Shown: piece after piece, positions 42,922 through 51,212 of the stretch
Numbering within the stretch: position 1 is the first letter of the stretch
Layout of the letters: each line of letters opens with the position of its first letter
Source of the DNA: Pseudomonas gozinkensis
Lineage (GTDB): Bacteria; Pseudomonadota; Gammaproteobacteria; Pseudomonadales; Pseudomonadaceae
Length of the DNA stretch: 64,000 nucleotides
Assembly: GCF_014863585.1 (NCBI RefSeq)
Contig: NZ_CP062253.1
Span: 2,444,501-2,508,500 of the forward strand
Reading direction: 5' to 3'
Program-made: the position numbers and the translations under genes
Notes under the pieces: generated by a model
Seen by the model: only the letters and a program-made list of their open reading frames with translations
What the model was told of the DNA's origin: nothing
Databases searched by the model: none

Positions 42922-43029
42922 TCATCGCTGGCAAGCCAGCTCCCACAGGGTTACGCGGCGGATCCGAAACTGCGATCACCTCGATCATTGTGGGAGCTGC
43001 GGTGCGACGATTCGACTTGCCAGCGATGA
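42922..43029. repeat. REP-type palindromic pair with unequal arms
   Basis: The left arm is the short form (CGCTGGCAAGCCAGCTCCCA), while the right arm (TGTGGGAGCTGCGGTGCGAC onward to CTTGCCAGCGATG) carries the long head also seen at 18088. Two REP classes appear combined in one pair. Confidence 0.8.
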
Positions 43030-43049
43030 CGGCCTGACATTCAACACAT

Positions 43050-43949
43050 TTATTCGGCAGGCGCCTCGATCCCGAACATCTTGCGCGCCTCGGCAAAACA
43101 CTTCTCGGCAATCGCCGAGCGCGGTTCGGTCTTGCGCATCACCAGCCCCAGCGGCGCGAGCACGCTGGCATCCGGCAAGTTGATGAAGGCCAGGTGTTCG
43201 ATCGGTTCTTCCAGCCCGCTGTCCAGCGGCATGATCGAGCAGCAGAAACCCTGGTGAATCGCCTGCAGCAACTGATAGGTCGAGTCGCTTTCCATGATCG
43301 GCTGCGGATTCAGCCCGCGACTGCGGAAACTCAGGTCGATGGATTTTCGGTAGTGCATGCCGGTGGTGATCATCCCCAGCGGCAGTTCGGCGGCGTCTTC
43401 CCAGCTCATTTCCGGGCCTTCGAAATGGAAGTGGCGGGTGTCGTAGAGCAGGCCGACACGGGTCTCACCAATCTCGAAGAACTCGAAATAGTTCGGGTTG
43501 ACGTGGTCCAGATAACACACGCCCAGGTCCAGCTGATTGTTGCCCAGACCTTCGATGATCTCGTCCGAACTCAGCGACGACAGACTGTATTTCAGCTCCG
43601 GATACGTCCCGGACAAGCCCTGAATGTAATTGACCGGATTGAAGTTGCTCAGCGGCACCAGCCCCAGGCGCAGGCTACCGACCAGTTGCCCGCGGCAGGC
43701 TGCAGCTTCGGCAAACAACCCGTCGTGAGCGGCCAGCAGCGTGCGGGCCCAGGCCAGTACGCGCTCGCCGGCCTGAGTAAAGCCTTCGAAGCGCTGGCCG
43801 CGATTGACCAGCACCAGATCGAGTTCGTCTTCCAGATTGCGCAGGCGCATCGACAGGGTCGGCTGGGTGATGTGGCAGCGCGCGGCGGCCTGGCCGAAGT
43901 GGCGGGTTTCGTCCAGCGCGATCAGGAACTTGAGTTGTTTGATGTCCAC
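43050..43949 (-). CDS. LysR-family transcriptional regulator
   Basis: A 299-residue LysR. The best start is GTG at 43949 with AGGTG upstream, giving the usual opening VDIKQLKFLIALDETRHFGQAAARCHITQPTLSMRLRNLE with its helix-turn-helix. The effector domain has GLVPLSNFNPVNYIQ and LDLGVCYLDH. It lies between fdhD-moaCDE and the divergent moaB-moeA, so a role in Mo-cofactor or formate metabolism is possible but only by context. Confidence 0.9.
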   Translation of the reverse strand: MDIKQLKFLIALDETRHFGQAAARCHITQPTLSMRLRNLEDELDLVLVNRGQRFEGFTQAGERVLAWARTLLAAHDGLFAEAAACRGQLVGSLRLGLVPLSNFNPVNYIQGLSGTYPELKYSLSSLSSDEIIEGLGNNQLDLGVCYLDHVNPNYFEFFEIGETRVGLLYDTRHFHFEGPEMSWEDAAELPLGMITTGMHYRKSIDLSFRSRGLNPQPIMESDSTYQLLQAIHQGFCCSIMPLDSGLEEPIEHLAFINLPDASVLAPLGLVMRKTEPRSAIAEKCFAEARKMFGIEAPAE

Positions 43950-44247
43950 GACGGCACCTGCTCGATAAGGAATTTTGATTGAGTATTGACGCAGATGCGT
44001 ACGGCGCACGGAAAGCGCAGGCAGCGACGATCCCATCGAGGGCTTTTTTCGTCCAATCGGCAGTGTTTAAGAGCTTATCGATGGTTTCGATGACGCCCGG
44101 TTTCATTGGCCCGGACAGCGGTCGAGGCACTGAAAAAAATCACCGATAGAGCAGGTCGATAGTGTGGTTGGCCAGAGTGATTAGACAGTCCTCACAAGCG
44201 GCACTTAGGCTCGTCAGCAATTGAATTGACGACGGCCGGAGAGTGCC
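43950..44247. promoter_or_regulatory. Divergent control region of LysR and moaB
   Basis: About 300 bases between divergent genes. It should hold the LysR binding site and the moaB-moeA promoter. I saw no conserved Mo-cofactor riboswitch and no clear core promoter. Confidence 0.4.
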
Positions 44248-44787
44248 ATGAGTGTTAAATCGGATGCCTTGTTCGTTCCCCTGAATATTGCCGTGCTGAC
44301 GGTCAGCGATACCCGCGATTACGCCAACGACACCTCCGGCCAGTTGCTGGTCAGCCGCTTGCTGGAAGCCGGCCACACCTTGAGCGAGCGCAACCTGCTC
44401 AAGGACGACCTGTACAAAATCCGCGCCCAGGTCGCGCAGTGGATTGCCGACGACGGCATTCAAGTGGTGCTGATCACCGGCGGCACCGGTTTCACCGGGC
44501 GTGACAGCACCCCGGAAGCCGTGGCCTGCCTGCTGGACAAGCAGATCGACGGTTTTGGCGAGCTGTTCCGCGCCATCTCGATTCTCGACATCGGCACCTC
44601 GACCGTGCAAAGCCGTGCGCTGGCCGGCCTGTCCAACGGCACGCTGGTGTGCTGCCTGCCGGGCTCCACCGGCGCCTGCCGCACCGCTTGGGAAGGCATC
44701 CTTGCCGAACAACTGGATAACCGTCACCGCCCGTGCAACTTCGTTCCGCACCTCAAACCGGTGCAAGCCTGCGGGCCGCGCGGATGA
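44248..44787 (+). CDS. moaB: Molybdenum cofactor biosynthesis protein MoaB
   Basis: A 179-residue MoaB/MogA-family protein that adenylates molybdopterin. Motifs: [20 protein letters not shown], the nucleotide loop [17 protein letters not shown] and [23 protein letters not shown] lies upstream of the ATG. The stop overlaps the moeA start (ATGA). Confidence 0.95.
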   Translation: MSVKSDALFVPLNIAVLTVSDTRDYANDTSGQLLVSRLLEAGHTLSERNLLKDDLYKIRAQVAQWIADDGIQVVLITGGTGFTGRDSTPEAVACLLDKQIDGFGELFRAISILDIGTSTVQSRALAGLSNGTLVCCLPGSTGACRTAWEGILAEQLDNRHRPCNFVPHLKPVQACGPRG

Positions 44788-45989
44788 GCAAGCCGGGTTT
44801 GATGCCGGTCGAGGAGGCCCTCGACCAACTTTTGGCGATGGCTGATGAACAACGTCTGCCGGACAGTGAGTCGGTGCCACTCAACGTGGCTCGCGGACGG
44901 GTGCTGGCCAGCGATCTGGTCGCCACACTCGACCTGCCGCCGTGGCCGAACAGCGCCATGGACGGCTACGCCTTGAACCTCGCCGACCTGCATCGCCAGC
45001 CATTGAACGTGTCGCAGCGGGTCTACGCCGGACTGGCGCCTGATGCCTTGCTGCCCGGCACTTGCGCGCGGATTTTCACCGGCGCGCCGTTGCCTCCCGG
45101 CGCCAATTGCGTGGAGATGCAGGAAAACGTCGAAGTGCTCGAAGAGGGTCGCGTCCGTTTCCTGCAACCGCTGAAGGTCGGCCAGAACATTCGCGCCCAG
45201 GGCCAGGAGAACCGCGTCGGCGACACCTTGCTGCGCGCCGGCAAACGCCTCGGCCCGTTTGAACTGGCCGTCGCCGCAGGGCAGGGCATGACCCATGTGC
45301 CGGTGGTGCGTCGTCCGCGCGTGGCGTTGCTGTCGACCGGTGATGAGCTGGTGGAACCGGGCCAGCCATTGCGTCCCGGCAGCATCTACAACAGCAACCG
45401 CACCCTGCTCGATCACTGGTTGCATGAACTGGGTTGCGAAGTGATCGACGCCGGGATTCTTCCCGATCGCCCGGCGCAGACCCGGCTCAAACTCGAGCAA
45501 CTGCAAGTGGCGGCCGACTTGATTCTGACCACCGGCGGCGTGTCTGCCGGTGACGCCGATTGTCTCGGTCAGGTGCTGCGCGACAACGGCAAACCGCTGT
45601 TGTGGAAGCTTGCGATCAAACCCGGCAAACCGCTGACAGTCGGCCATTTCGGCACGGTGCCGGTAATCGGACTGCCGGGCAATCCGACCTCGGCACTGGT
45701 GACCTTCGGCCTGCTGGCGCGCCCGTATCTGCTGCGCATTCAAGGGGTGGAGGAGGTGATGCCGCTGAGCTTCACGGTCAACGCCGGTTTCGACTGGCCG
45801 AAACCCGGCAGCCGTCGCGAATACCTGCGGGTGCGTCTTGAGGGCGGGCAGGCGGCGCTGTATCCGAACCAGAGTTCCGGCGTACTGCTCGGCGCGACCT
45901 GGGCCGACGGGCTGGTGGAAATCCCGGAGAACAGCACCTTGCAGCTCGGTGATCCGCTGCGTTTCATTCCGTTCAGCGAGTTGTTCTGA
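44784..45989 (+). CDS. moeA: Molybdopterin molybdotransferase MoeA
   Basis: A 401-residue MoeA, which inserts molybdate into adenylated molybdopterin. The four domains are visible through PPWPNSAMDGYAL, RIFTGAPLPPGAN with VEMQENVE, the MogA-like part LLSTGDELVEPGQPLRPGSIYNSN and TTGGVSAGDAD, then GLPGNPTSALVTF and the C-terminal barrel. Start at 44784 overlaps moaB by four bases. Confidence 0.95.
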   Translation: MSKPGLMPVEEALDQLLAMADEQRLPDSESVPLNVARGRVLASDLVATLDLPPWPNSAMDGYALNLADLHRQPLNVSQRVYAGLAPDALLPGTCARIFTGAPLPPGANCVEMQENVEVLEEGRVRFLQPLKVGQNIRAQGQENRVGDTLLRAGKRLGPFELAVAAGQGMTHVPVVRRPRVALLSTGDELVEPGQPLRPGSIYNSNRTLLDHWLHELGCEVIDAGILPDRPAQTRLKLEQLQVAADLILTTGGVSAGDADCLGQVLRDNGKPLLWKLAIKPGKPLTVGHFGTVPVIGLPGNPTSALVTFGLLARPYLLRIQGVEEVMPLSFTVNAGFDWPKPGSRREYLRVRLEGGQAALYPNQSSGVLLGATWADGLVEIPENSTLQLGDPLRFIPFSELF

Positions 45990-46053
45990 GGCCGCCGCCA
46001 TCCCTCCTGCGGTACAGGCCGGAGAGGGTGGCGGGGGCTGCCGGTCCGAGGCG

Positions 46054-48264
46054 TCAGAAGTCCCACTGGGTGGTGAGCATCAGGTTGCGCGGCTCGCCGT
46101 AGAACGTGGTGTCGAAGTTGCCCAGGCCCGTCAGGTACTTCTTGTCGAACACGTTGTTGGCGTTGACGGTGAAGCTCAGGTGCTCGTTGTACTGATAGCG
46201 GGTCATCAGGTCGACCAGGGTGTAGCCGCCTTGCTTGATGCGCGTGTAATCGCCGGCCGGTGCGCTGTAGATCTTGCCGTAGAACGCGCTCTGCCAACTG
46301 ATGCCGCCACCGACGGTGACTTTGTCGAGCATGCCCGGCAGGCGATAGGTGGTGAAGGTGCGCACCACGTGTTCCGGTTTGGTGGTGGACAGCGGGTAGC
46401 CGTAGATTCGCTGTTCGTCGGCATCGCGGGTACGGGCGTAGGTGTAGCCGGCGGAGACGTTCCAGCCGTCGGCCAGTTCGCCGGCCAGTTCCAGTTCGAC
46501 GCCTTGGGTGGTGGCGCCGTCGATGGCTTTGTAAATGCCTTCGTTGGTGACGGCGTTGGTGCCGATCGACTCGGCGACCCCGTCCTGCTCGATACGGAAA
46601 AACGCCAGGCTGGCGTTCAGGCGTCCGTCGAAGTACGCGGCTTTCAGACCCGCTTCGTAGCTGTCGCCTTCCACCGGGGCCAGGGTCGAGCCGTTGATGT
46701 CCTTGTAGGTCTGCGGCTGGTAGATGCGGGTGTAGCTGGTGTAAACGGAGTAGGTGTCGTCGAGGTCATAGACCAGCCCTGCGTACGGCGTGACCACGCC
46801 GTGTTCCTTGTAGCTGGCATGGGTGTCGCTCAGACCGGCGCCGGCGTTGTAGCGGTAGTCTTCGTTGTATTTGAAGGTGCTCAGGCGGCTGCCGAGGATC
46901 ACCGACAAGTCGTCGGTCGGGTGCAGGCGGGTGGCCAGGTAAACGCCGTTCTGGCTCTGGGCGCGCTCGTATTTGCCGTTCTTCGGGAAGTCCTGTTTCG
47001 GCAGGTCGCCGTTCCAGTCGTAGATGCTGCCCGGTACTTGAGCGAAGGCACTGGTATCGTAGGTCGAACCGGTCTGGCGCGAATGCGAAGTCATCACGCC
47101 GGCGATCAGCTCATGCTCGCGGCCGCCGAGGGTGAACGGGCCAGAGACATTCACGTCAGCGGTGTTCTGCACCCGATGACCTTCCCAGCGGCCCCAGTAC
47201 AGGAACATGCCTTCGCCGGTGGCGCGATCCGGGTTGCCGCCACTGGCCGAGGCCAGTCGAGTGTCGTGGTCGGTGGTTTTCTGGTCGAGGCTGACCTTGA
47301 ATTTCCAGTCGTTGGCCAGCGCCTGCTCCAGAGAGGCGAAGTAGGTGATGTTGTCGAAGTCGCGACGGCTCCAGTCGGCGCCGCTGTTGAAGTGGCGCGG
47401 GAAATCGGTGCGGCCACCGTCGGCGAAATACACCGGGTTGCCGGTCCACGAGGTACCGCGCGGGGTGGTGCTGGACTTGTCGATGCCGAAGGTCAGCAGG
47501 GTGTCGTCGGTCAGGTCGGCTTCGAGGATGCCGTAGAACAGATCCTTCTTCTGGCTGTAGTGATCGAGGTAGGAATTCTTGTCCGAATACGCGCCGACAA
47601 AACGCCCGCGCACATTGCCCGAATCAGTCAGCGAGCCGGAAATATCGCCAACGGTGCGATAGGCGTCCCACGAACCGACGGTTCCGCTGATCGAGGCCTT
47701 GAATTCTTTGGTCGGCTTCTTGCGGATCAGGTTGACCGTGGCCGACGGATCGCCCGAGCCGGTCATCAGGCCGGTGGCGCCCTTGATCACTTCCACACGG
47801 TCGATGCTGGAGGCGTCGTCGCCGTTGTTCGGGTTCTCGCCGTAGACGCCGTCGTAGGGCAGGTTGACGCCGTCGTACTGGAAGTTGGTGATGGCAAAAC
47901 CGCGAGCGGAAAACTCGGTGCGGTCGCTGTCGTATTTCTGGGTCGAAATGCCCGGCGTGTTGCGCAACGCATCGCCGACGCTCTGCACGCCACGGTCGTC
48001 CATTTGCTGGCGGGTGATCACCGTCACCGATTGCGGGGTTTCGCGCAGCGACAGCGGCAAACCGGTGGCCGAGGACGTCGCGCCGGTGGTGTAAGACTGC
48101 GTGCCTTCGGTGGTGGCTCCCAGGCCCTGGGCGGAAATATTGGTCGCGCCCAGTTGCAGGGTTTCTTTTCTGGCCGGGATTTCAGCGGCGTTGGCGGTGG
48201 CGGCAAAACTCACAACGGCCAGCGCCAGCGGGCGCAAGGCAAAACGGAAACGGACGTGCGACAT
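46054..48264 (-). CDS. TonB-dependent siderophore receptor
   Basis: A 736-residue outer-membrane receptor. A 26-residue signal peptide (ending FAATANA) precedes a plug domain: ETPQSVTVITRQQMDDRGV, DALRNTPGIS and IDRVEVIKGATGLMTGSGDP. The 22-strand barrel ends with the usual aromatic residue (TTQWDF). There is no N-terminal signalling (STN) domain, so it does not control its own sigma factor. By plug and barrel motifs it groups with ferrichrome/pyoverdine-type receptors; the ligand is not certain. No Fur box was found upstream, but a hairpin may mask the ribosome site. Confidence 0.92.
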   Translation of the reverse strand: MSHVRFRFALRPLALAVVSFAATANAAEIPARKETLQLGATNISAQGLGATTEGTQSYTTGATSSATGLPLSLRETPQSVTVITRQQMDDRGVQSVGDALRNTPGISTQKYDSDRTEFSARGFAITNFQYDGVNLPYDGVYGENPNNGDDASSIDRVEVIKGATGLMTGSGDPSATVNLIRKKPTKEFKASISGTVGSWDAYRTVGDISGSLTDSGNVRGRFVGAYSDKNSYLDHYSQKKDLFYGILEADLTDDTLLTFGIDKSSTTPRGTSWTGNPVYFADGGRTDFPRHFNSGADWSRRDFDNITYFASLEQALANDWKFKVSLDQKTTDHDTRLASASGGNPDRATGEGMFLYWGRWEGHRVQNTADVNVSGPFTLGGREHELIAGVMTSHSRQTGSTYDTSAFAQVPGSIYDWNGDLPKQDFPKNGKYERAQSQNGVYLATRLHPTDDLSVILGSRLSTFKYNEDYRYNAGAGLSDTHASYKEHGVVTPYAGLVYDLDDTYSVYTSYTRIYQPQTYKDINGSTLAPVEGDSYEAGLKAAYFDGRLNASLAFFRIEQDGVAESIGTNAVTNEGIYKAIDGATTQGVELELAGELADGWNVSAGYTYARTRDADEQRIYGYPLSTTKPEHVVRTFTTYRLPGMLDKVTVGGGISWQSAFYGKIYSAPAGDYTRIKQGGYTLVDLMTRYQYNEHLSFTVNANNVFDKKYLTGLGNFDTTFYGEPRNLMLTTQWDF

Positions 48265-48270
48265 GGAGAT

Positions 48271-48340
48271 CCCTTTGCATCGAATCGATCGGTAGTTGAA
48301 GTGCTTCTGGTGGGTTAACCGAACGAGCGATGCAAAAGGG
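48271..48340 (-). promoter_or_regulatory. Leader hairpin covering the receptor's ribosome binding site
   Basis: On the transcript, CCCTTTTGCATCG (48328-48340) can pair with CGATGCAAAGGG (48271-48282), leaving one unpaired base. The right arm contains the AAAGGG Shine-Dalgarno sequence located just before the receptor ATG at 48264. Formation of this stem would limit translation. Confidence 0.45.
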
Positions 48341-48387
48341 AACCGGGTTCTGGAAAAAAGGGTTCTGAAAATAAACCGAATCGATGC

Positions 48388-48876
48388 TCAGCGTGTCAGG
48401 CCAAGGCGTTCATGCCACTGGGCGATGGACTCTTCGGGGTAGATCTCGAACTGCTGATCTTTGGCGCTTGCCTGCACTTCGACCCACGGTGCTTTGGAGC
48501 CAAGCATCAGGTGGGTGTGTTCCGGCGGCACCGGCAGCGGCGTGTCGATGACCGAGGCGAACGGGTGGATCAGCTCCGGCCACTCCGGGCTGAACAGCCA
48601 CAGCCCGCTGCCGCACAACGAGCAGAAATGCCGTTCGGCGGTGCTGCGGTGGGCGCGGGCATCGCCTTCGTCTTTCATTTTCGCGTGGTAGATCGTGATG
48701 TGTTTGCGCCCGCGCACCTTGAGGCTGGCCGCGTCGCCGCCGAGGTTGATCGCAAAGCCGCCACCGCCCTGGGTCTTGCGGCAGATCGAGCAGTAGCAGC
48801 GCTGATAAGGGTAGGGGTGGGCGCTGTCGAGGGTGAATGAAACCGCGCCGCAGTGGCAGGAGCCTTCGAGGTGCAT
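48388..48876 (-). CDS. GFA-family zinc-binding protein
   Basis: A 162-residue protein of the GFA (glutathione-dependent formaldehyde-activating-like) fold. Cys pairs for two zinc sites are in GSCHCGAV, RCYCSICRK and HFCSLCGSGLW. Whether it acts on S-hydroxymethylglutathione is doubtful for the whole family, and no dehydrogenase gene adjoins. A single-gene unit between the receptor and a REP pair. Confidence 0.9.
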   Translation of the reverse strand: MHLEGSCHCGAVSFTLDSAHPYPYQRCYCSICRKTQGGGGFAINLGGDAASLKVRGRKHITIYHAKMKDEGDARAHRSTAERHFCSLCGSGLWLFSPEWPELIHPFASVIDTPLPVPPEHTHLMLGSKAPWVEVQASAKDQQFEIYPEESIAQWHERLGLTR

Positions 48877-48946
48877 GAGTGGCCTCCGGTTGGGCTTTTG
48901 TTGATGCGGTTCAGCCTAGAAGAGATGTCGTGTCTGTGCCGCCGCT

Positions 48947-49039
48947 ATCGCGAGCAAGCTCGCTCCCACAGGGTTATTCAGAGTTTGAAAGATTGAGGGC
49001 ACACCGCAAAACCTGTGGGAGCGAGCTTGCTCGCGATGA
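48947..49039. repeat. REP-type palindromic pair
   Basis: TCGCGAGCAAGCTCGCTCCC and GGGAGCGAGCTTGCTCGCGA, about 38 bases apart. Canonical form of the local REP family; its right arm runs into the leader of the next LysR gene. Confidence 0.9.
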
Positions 49040-49110
49040 ACGATAACGCGGTACGACTGGACGCCCACGAATCCGAAGGTCAGCATGTCCGCAAAAAAGG
49101 GACTCAACCC

Positions 49111-49995
49111 ATGCGCCGACTACCTTCCCTGGCCGCCCTGCGAACCTTCGAATGCGCTGCCCGTCACGCGCACTTCGGTCGGGCCGCCGCCGAGCTGTGC
49201 GTCACCGACAGCGCCGTCAGCCATCAGATCCGCCAGCTCGAAGAGCAACTGGGCGTGTCGCTGTTCATCCGCGAGGGCCGGCAGATTCGCCCGACCATCG
49301 CCGCCGGGCGTCTGATGCAGAGCCTGCAACAGGCCTTCGAACTGATCGGAGATGCCTGTGACGAGTTGCGCGATCCGTCCTCGCTCGCGGTGTTGCGGCT
49401 GGCGGTGACGGCAGAACTCGCGCAGAAGTGGCTGATGAACCGTCTCACCGATTTCTACGCGCGTTATCCGCACATCACCTTGCATCTCTACGAACAACCG
49501 ATCGACGCCACCGCGCCCGGCGAAGACATCGACTTGGCCATCACCTACGGCACCGGCCCCGTGGACAGCAGCGCGTACTTCGTCCGCCCGTTGCCGGCGT
49601 TGCAGTTCTTCCCGGTGTGCAGCCCCGGCCTGTTCAACCAGGGCAACCTGAAAACCCCCAAGGACCTGGCCCGCCATTGCCTGTTGCACGACGATCAGGA
49701 CGGCAAGACCTGGACCGCGTGGCTCACCAGCCATGCCGGCGACCTGCGCCCGGAGCGCCAGTTGTATTTCGCCCACGCCGGTCTGGCGCTGGAGGCGGCG
49801 GCGCAAGGGCAGGGCGTGGCGATGGGCGACAACCTCACCGCGCAGGAAGACTTGCAGAACGGGCGTCTGGTGCGACCGTTCACCTCCAGCATGACCGCGC
49901 TCGGCCAATATGCGCTGGTCTGCGAGCGGGTGCGGCTGGAGCGTCCGGCGGTGGCGCAGATGCTGGAATGGTTCAACGATCAACTGGCGGATTGA
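49111..49995 (+). CDS. LysR-family transcriptional regulator (GcvA-like)
   Basis: A 294-residue LysR of the GcvA-like subgroup, recognised by the opening RRLPSLAALRTFECAARHAHFGRAAAELCVTDSAVSHQIRQLEE and by PGEDIDLAITYGTG. The start at 49111 has AAGGGA upstream and drops a non-conserved extension that would run into the REP element. It lies directly before the agmatine-deiminase-like gene in the same direction and may control it and the following binding protein. Confidence 0.92.
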   Translation: MRRLPSLAALRTFECAARHAHFGRAAAELCVTDSAVSHQIRQLEEQLGVSLFIREGRQIRPTIAAGRLMQSLQQAFELIGDACDELRDPSSLAVLRLAVTAELAQKWLMNRLTDFYARYPHITLHLYEQPIDATAPGEDIDLAITYGTGPVDSSAYFVRPLPALQFFPVCSPGLFNQGNLKTPKDLARHCLLHDDQDGKTWTAWLTSHAGDLRPERQLYFAHAGLALEAAAQGQGVAMGDNLTAQEDLQNGRLVRPFTSSMTALGQYALVCERVRLERPAVAQMLEWFNDQLAD

Positions 49996-50094
49996 TGAGT
50001 TGAATTCAACTGTTCCGAAATAATCATCGTTGGCGGCGCGACGGCCCACGACCGTAGCCTGAGGTCATTCCCATCCCGACGACGAGGTTTGACC

Positions 50095-51210
50095 ATGGCA
50101 CGTTTGCTCGACACCACCCCGAAACAGGACGGCTTCCGTCTGCCCGGCGAATTCGAAGCCAAGTCCGGTTGCTGGCTCGGCTGGCCGGAGCGCACCGACG
50201 TCTGGCGCAACGGCGCCAAGCCTGCGCAGAAAGTCTGGGTGCAGATCGTCACCGCGATCTCCCACAGCGAACCGGTGACGGTCTGCGCATCGGCCTCCCA
50301 GTTCGCCACCGCCCGCCGCCAGTTACCGCCGCAAGTGCGCGTGGTGGAAATGACCTGCAACGACACCTGGTTCCGCGACAGTGGCCCGTGCTTCGTGGTC
50401 AACGATCAGAGCGGTGAAGTGCGTGGCGTCGACTTCGAATTCAACGCCTACGGCGGCCTCGATGGCGGGCTCTACTACCCGTGGGACAAGGACGATCAGA
50501 TCGCCAGCAAGATCCTCGAAATCGAACGCTTCGACCGTTATCGCGCACCGTTGATTGCCGAACTCGGCGGCATTCAGAGCGATGGCCAGGGCAGCATCCT
50601 GACCACCGAGCAATGCCTGCTCAACCGCAATCGCAACCAGCACCTGGGCAAGGACGAAGTCACCCGGCGGCTGACCGATTACCTCGGCGCCGAGCAAGTG
50701 ATCTGGCTGCCGCGCGGTTGCAAGTTCGACGAAACCGACGGCCACGTCGACGACCTTGCGTGCTTCGTGCGCCCCGGCGAAGTCGTGCTGCAATGGACCG
50801 ACAACCGTGACGATCCGCAGTGGGAAATCTATCAGGAGGCCTATGACATCCTGCGCAGCACCCGCGACAGCCGTGGCCGCGAACTGATCGTGCACAAGCT
50901 GCCGCAACCGGACGTGCTGGAGTGGACCGCCGAAGAAGCCGAAGGCCTCGATCAGCAGGACAGCACCCACACCCGTCAGGCCGGCACCCAAATCTGTGCG
51001 TCGTACATCAACTACTACGCCGGCAACCGTTCGATCGTGGCGCCGCTGTTCGGTGATCGCAACGACCGGGTGGCGCTGGCGACCCTCGCCGAACTGTTCC
51101 CGCAGCACAAGATCGTCGGAATCGAAAACTCCCGGGAAATCCTGCTCGGTGGCGGCAACGTCGCGTGCATCACCATGCCGCAGTACGCCGGCCAGAAAAA
51201 AGGAGCCTGA
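50095..51210 (+). CDS. Agmatine-deiminase-family protein, divergent paralog
   Basis: A 371-residue member of the agmatine deiminase family (AguA), which converts agmatine to N-carbamoylputrescine. Core catalytic residues remain: Asp in WFRDSGP, His/Asp in TDGHVDDLACF, and the nucleophile Cys in GGGNVACITM. Two spots differ from typical AguA: EGGSIHVDG reads ELGGIQSDG, and GGGNIHCITQQQ reads GGGNVACITMPQ, so the substrate may differ. The start ATG at 50095 follows GACGAGG. No aguB adjoins. The stop is two bases before the next gene's ATG, and that gene encodes a polyamine-type binding protein. Confidence 0.85.
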   Translation: MARLLDTTPKQDGFRLPGEFEAKSGCWLGWPERTDVWRNGAKPAQKVWVQIVTAISHSEPVTVCASASQFATARRQLPPQVRVVEMTCNDTWFRDSGPCFVVNDQSGEVRGVDFEFNAYGGLDGGLYYPWDKDDQIASKILEIERFDRYRAPLIAELGGIQSDGQGSILTTEQCLLNRNRNQHLGKDEVTRRLTDYLGAEQVIWLPRGCKFDETDGHVDDLACFVRPGEVVLQWTDNRDDPQWEIYQEAYDILRSTRDSRGRELIVHKLPQPDVLEWTAEEAEGLDQQDSTHTRQAGTQICASYINYYAGNRSIVAPLFGDRNDRVALATLAELFPQHKIVGIENSREILLGGGNVACITMPQYAGQKKGA

Positions 51211-51212
51211 CC

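Noticed and set aside
45838..48318. An 826-codon frame antisense to the siderophore receptor
   Set aside because: It mirrors the receptor gene, has no ribosome site or known domain, and runs across the moeA end and the intergenic gap.
48265..48387. A Fur box before the siderophore receptor
   Set aside because: No segment resembles GATAATGATAATCATTATC; the only dyad is the hairpin over the ribosome site.
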